This document shows, one piece after another, positions 21,937 to 22,722 of a DNA stretch of 22,722 bases; position 1 is the first letter of the stretch, and every line of letters starts with the position of its first letter. This stretch comes from Bacillota bacterium (GTDB lineage: Bacteria; Bacillota; Clostridia; Peptostreptococcales; Anaerovoracaceae). A program made the translations under genes and the position numbers. The stretch lies in contig JAEDNK010000013.1 in NCBI GenBank assembly GCA_016302545.1, positions 1-22,722 of the forward strand, in the 5' to 3' direction. Below the pieces are notes generated by a model that saw nothing but the letters and a program-made list of their open reading frames with translations, made no database searches and was not told the DNA's origin.

Positions 21937-21960
21937 GTTCGAATCCCACCGTCTCCGCCA
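21937..21960 (+). repeat. attR: displaced copy of the tRNA-Ser 3' end
   Basis: Exact 24-base copy of 20507-20530, including CCA, with no tRNA body upstream of it. It marks the far boundary of the island. Confidence 0.85.
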
Positions 21961-21963
21961 TCT

Positions 21964-22000
21964 GAAAAAGCCTGTATCCATATGGATTGCGGGCTTTTTC
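21964..22000. terminator. Probable ancestral tRNA-Ser terminator
   Basis: GAAAAAGCCTG pairs with CGGGCTTTTTC (one G-U pair), with an inner ATCCATATGGAT palindrome. It lies three bases after the attR CCA, which is where the tRNA terminator would have been before integration. The A/T tails are symmetrical, so it may also work on the minus strand. Confidence 0.75.
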
Positions 22001-22021
22001 TTTATAAATCCGCTGCAATTC

Positions 22022-22050
22022 TTGATTTAATCGCTAAAATATGATATGTT
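22022..22050 (+). promoter_or_regulatory. Candidate fic promoter
   Basis: TTGATT (22022-22027), 17-base spacer, TATGTT (22045-22050), 93 bases before the start codon. The -10 is only 4 of 6. Confidence 0.4.
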
Positions 22051-22142
22051 AAAATATATTAATATAATTATCCCAAATTGAGGATATCTCAGAAGAAATA
22101 CGGCTTTGCCGCCGATAAACAAGCTGTTTTTGGAGGTGCGAA

Positions 22143-22722
22143 ATGGCACTCGAAAATAAATTGGGGCTTACAAGTTCTGCCGACCTTGCCCGTGAAGAAG
22201 AACGCATCAGCAAGAAAAAGGCTATGGAGCTTTTTGAAAATGGTATTTTAGATAATCTCCCTGCCGGCAAGTTTTCCACATTGCAGACAATCCATAAATA
22301 TCTCTTTGGGGACATTTATGACTTCGCAGGCGAACTCAGAACGGTGAATATTTCCAAGGGCAACTTTCGATTTGCTCCATTAATGTATCTTGAGTCGGCA
22401 CTTGAAAACATCGATAAAATGCCCCAGTCAAATTTTGACGAGATAGTCGAAAAGTATGTTGAGATGAACATCGCCCATCCGTTCAGGGAGGGCAACGGTC
22501 GAAGCGCCCGCATCTGGCTCGACCATATCTTGAAAAATGAAATCAGCAAAGTGATCGATTGGAGCAAGGTGGATAAGGATGATTACCTGCTCGCAATGGA
22601 ACGCAGCCCAATTAAAGATATTGAGATAAAACACGTTTTAAAAGCAGCACAGACCGATGAAATCAATAGCCGTGAGGTCTATATGAAAGGCATCGACCAC
22701 AGCTACTACTACGAGGGTTATA
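22143..22722 (+). CDS. Fic/Doc-family protein (3' end beyond window)
   Basis: Fic enzymes transfer AMP or other nucleotide parts to proteins. 193 codons are visible, open to the window edge, with GGAGGT five bases before the ATG. The active-site motif is intact: HPFREGNGRSAR (residues 112-123, catalytic His112). Upstream are the FGDIYDFAGELRTVNISKGNFRFAP beta-flap region (55-79) that aligns the target, and helices that fit the Fic core. I see no clear (S/T)xxxE(G/N) inhibitory helix in the N-terminal part, and no separate antitoxin gene upstream, so its mode of inhibition is open. Related proteins of about 200 residues end soon after an EGY like the one here, so only a few codons are probably missing. 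It lies 180 bases beyond attR. Confidence 0.9.
   Translation, partial: MALENKLGLTSSADLAREEERISKKKAMELFENGILDNLPAGKFSTLQTIHKYLFGDIYDFAGELRTVNISKGNFRFAPLMYLESALENIDKMPQSNFDEIVEKYVEMNIAHPFREGNGRSARIWLDHILKNEISKVIDWSKVDKDDYLLAMERSPIKDIEIKHVLKAAQTDEINSREVYMKGIDHSYYYEGY

Larger units (their letters stand above)
20507..21960. mobile_element. Integrase-less mini-island in tRNA-Ser
   Basis: Two exact 24-base copies of the tRNA-Ser 3' end, 1,430 bases apart in the same orientation, bound this segment. It brings its own terminator for the tRNA, three overlapping minus-strand genes of a DUF3791-DUF3990-DUF3791 module, a promoter and a terminator. A second terminator follows attR within five bases, probably the tRNA's original one. 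No recombinase gene is present, so it is either a deletion remnant of a larger tyrosine-recombinase element or a satellite moved by an integrase supplied from elsewhere. Confidence 0.75.
21767..22142. other. Intergenic stretch spanning the island edge
   Basis: Holds the module promoter, the direct repeats, attR, the old tRNA terminator and the fic promoter. Between 21879 and 21936 I see nothing beyond short open frames. Between 22051 and 22131 lies AT-rich DNA and a possible small CGGC/GCCG hairpin, with no small antitoxin gene visible upstream of fic. Confidence 0.6.

Noticed and set aside
22051..22085. Short frame MLKYINIIIPN upstream of fic as a possible antitoxin
   Set aside because: Eleven codons, no ribosome binding site, and no resemblance to known Fic-associated antitoxins.
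1..22722. CRISPR arrays, insertion sequences, rRNA genes and replication origins
   Set aside because: Looked for on both strands; no regularly spaced repeats, transposase genes, rRNA sequence or DnaA-box clusters were seen.

Overview
This window is chromosome of a low-to-mid GC, spore-forming anaerobic Bacillota, most likely class Clostridia. The evidence is a sporulation operon (spoIIAA-spoIIAB), an uninterrupted sigK, the clostridial order radC-mreB-mreC-mreD-PBP-minD, AGGAGG-type ribosome binding sites, and many sigma-A promoters with U-tailed terminators. A family-level placement (for example Anaerovoracaceae) would be a guess.

Layout, left to right. (1) 1-715: the spoIIA operon on the minus strand (spoIIAB cut by the window edge), with a candidate promoter and Spo0A boxes. 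(2) 811-1072: two terminators enclosing a small unexplained stretch. (3) 1092-7293: a tightly packed minus-strand operon, rny - MATE exporter - cysteine desulfurase - cupin - thiI - ferritin-like protein; desulfurase plus ThiI form the sulfur relay for tRNA 4-thiouridine. (4) rodA on the plus strand, sharing its -10 region with the divergent rny promoter. (5) 8606-15278: the minus-strand cell-shape cluster radC-mreB-mreC-mreD-PBP2-minD, which converges on rodA at a shared terminator. MreBCD, PBP2 and RodA together make the elongation machine; minD lacks both minC and a membrane-targeting tail. (6) 15551-16428: DUF1540 protein and sigK on the plus strand, separated by a terminator whose 3' arm carries the sigK ribosome binding site. 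(7) 16484-17892, minus strand: an XRE regulator, long-form hpf, and a 181-nt structured RNA with its own promoter that I read as 6S RNA; this is a stationary-phase shutdown locus. (8) 18045-20219: a FIST-domain gene and an aldehyde dehydrogenase gene, both broken. (9) 20442-21960: an intact tRNA-Ser(CGA) whose last 24 bases recur 1,430 bp downstream, enclosing a three-gene DUF3791-DUF3990-DUF3791 module (a predicted ADP-ribosyltransferase toxin between two small partners) and no integrase. (10) 22143-end: a Fic-domain protein cut by the window edge.

The most interesting parts are the tRNA-Ser mini-island with its toxin-like module, the pro-sequence-less sigK with an RBS buried in a terminator, and the 6S RNA/hpf pair. 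All identifications come from reading motifs by eye; no database search was run.
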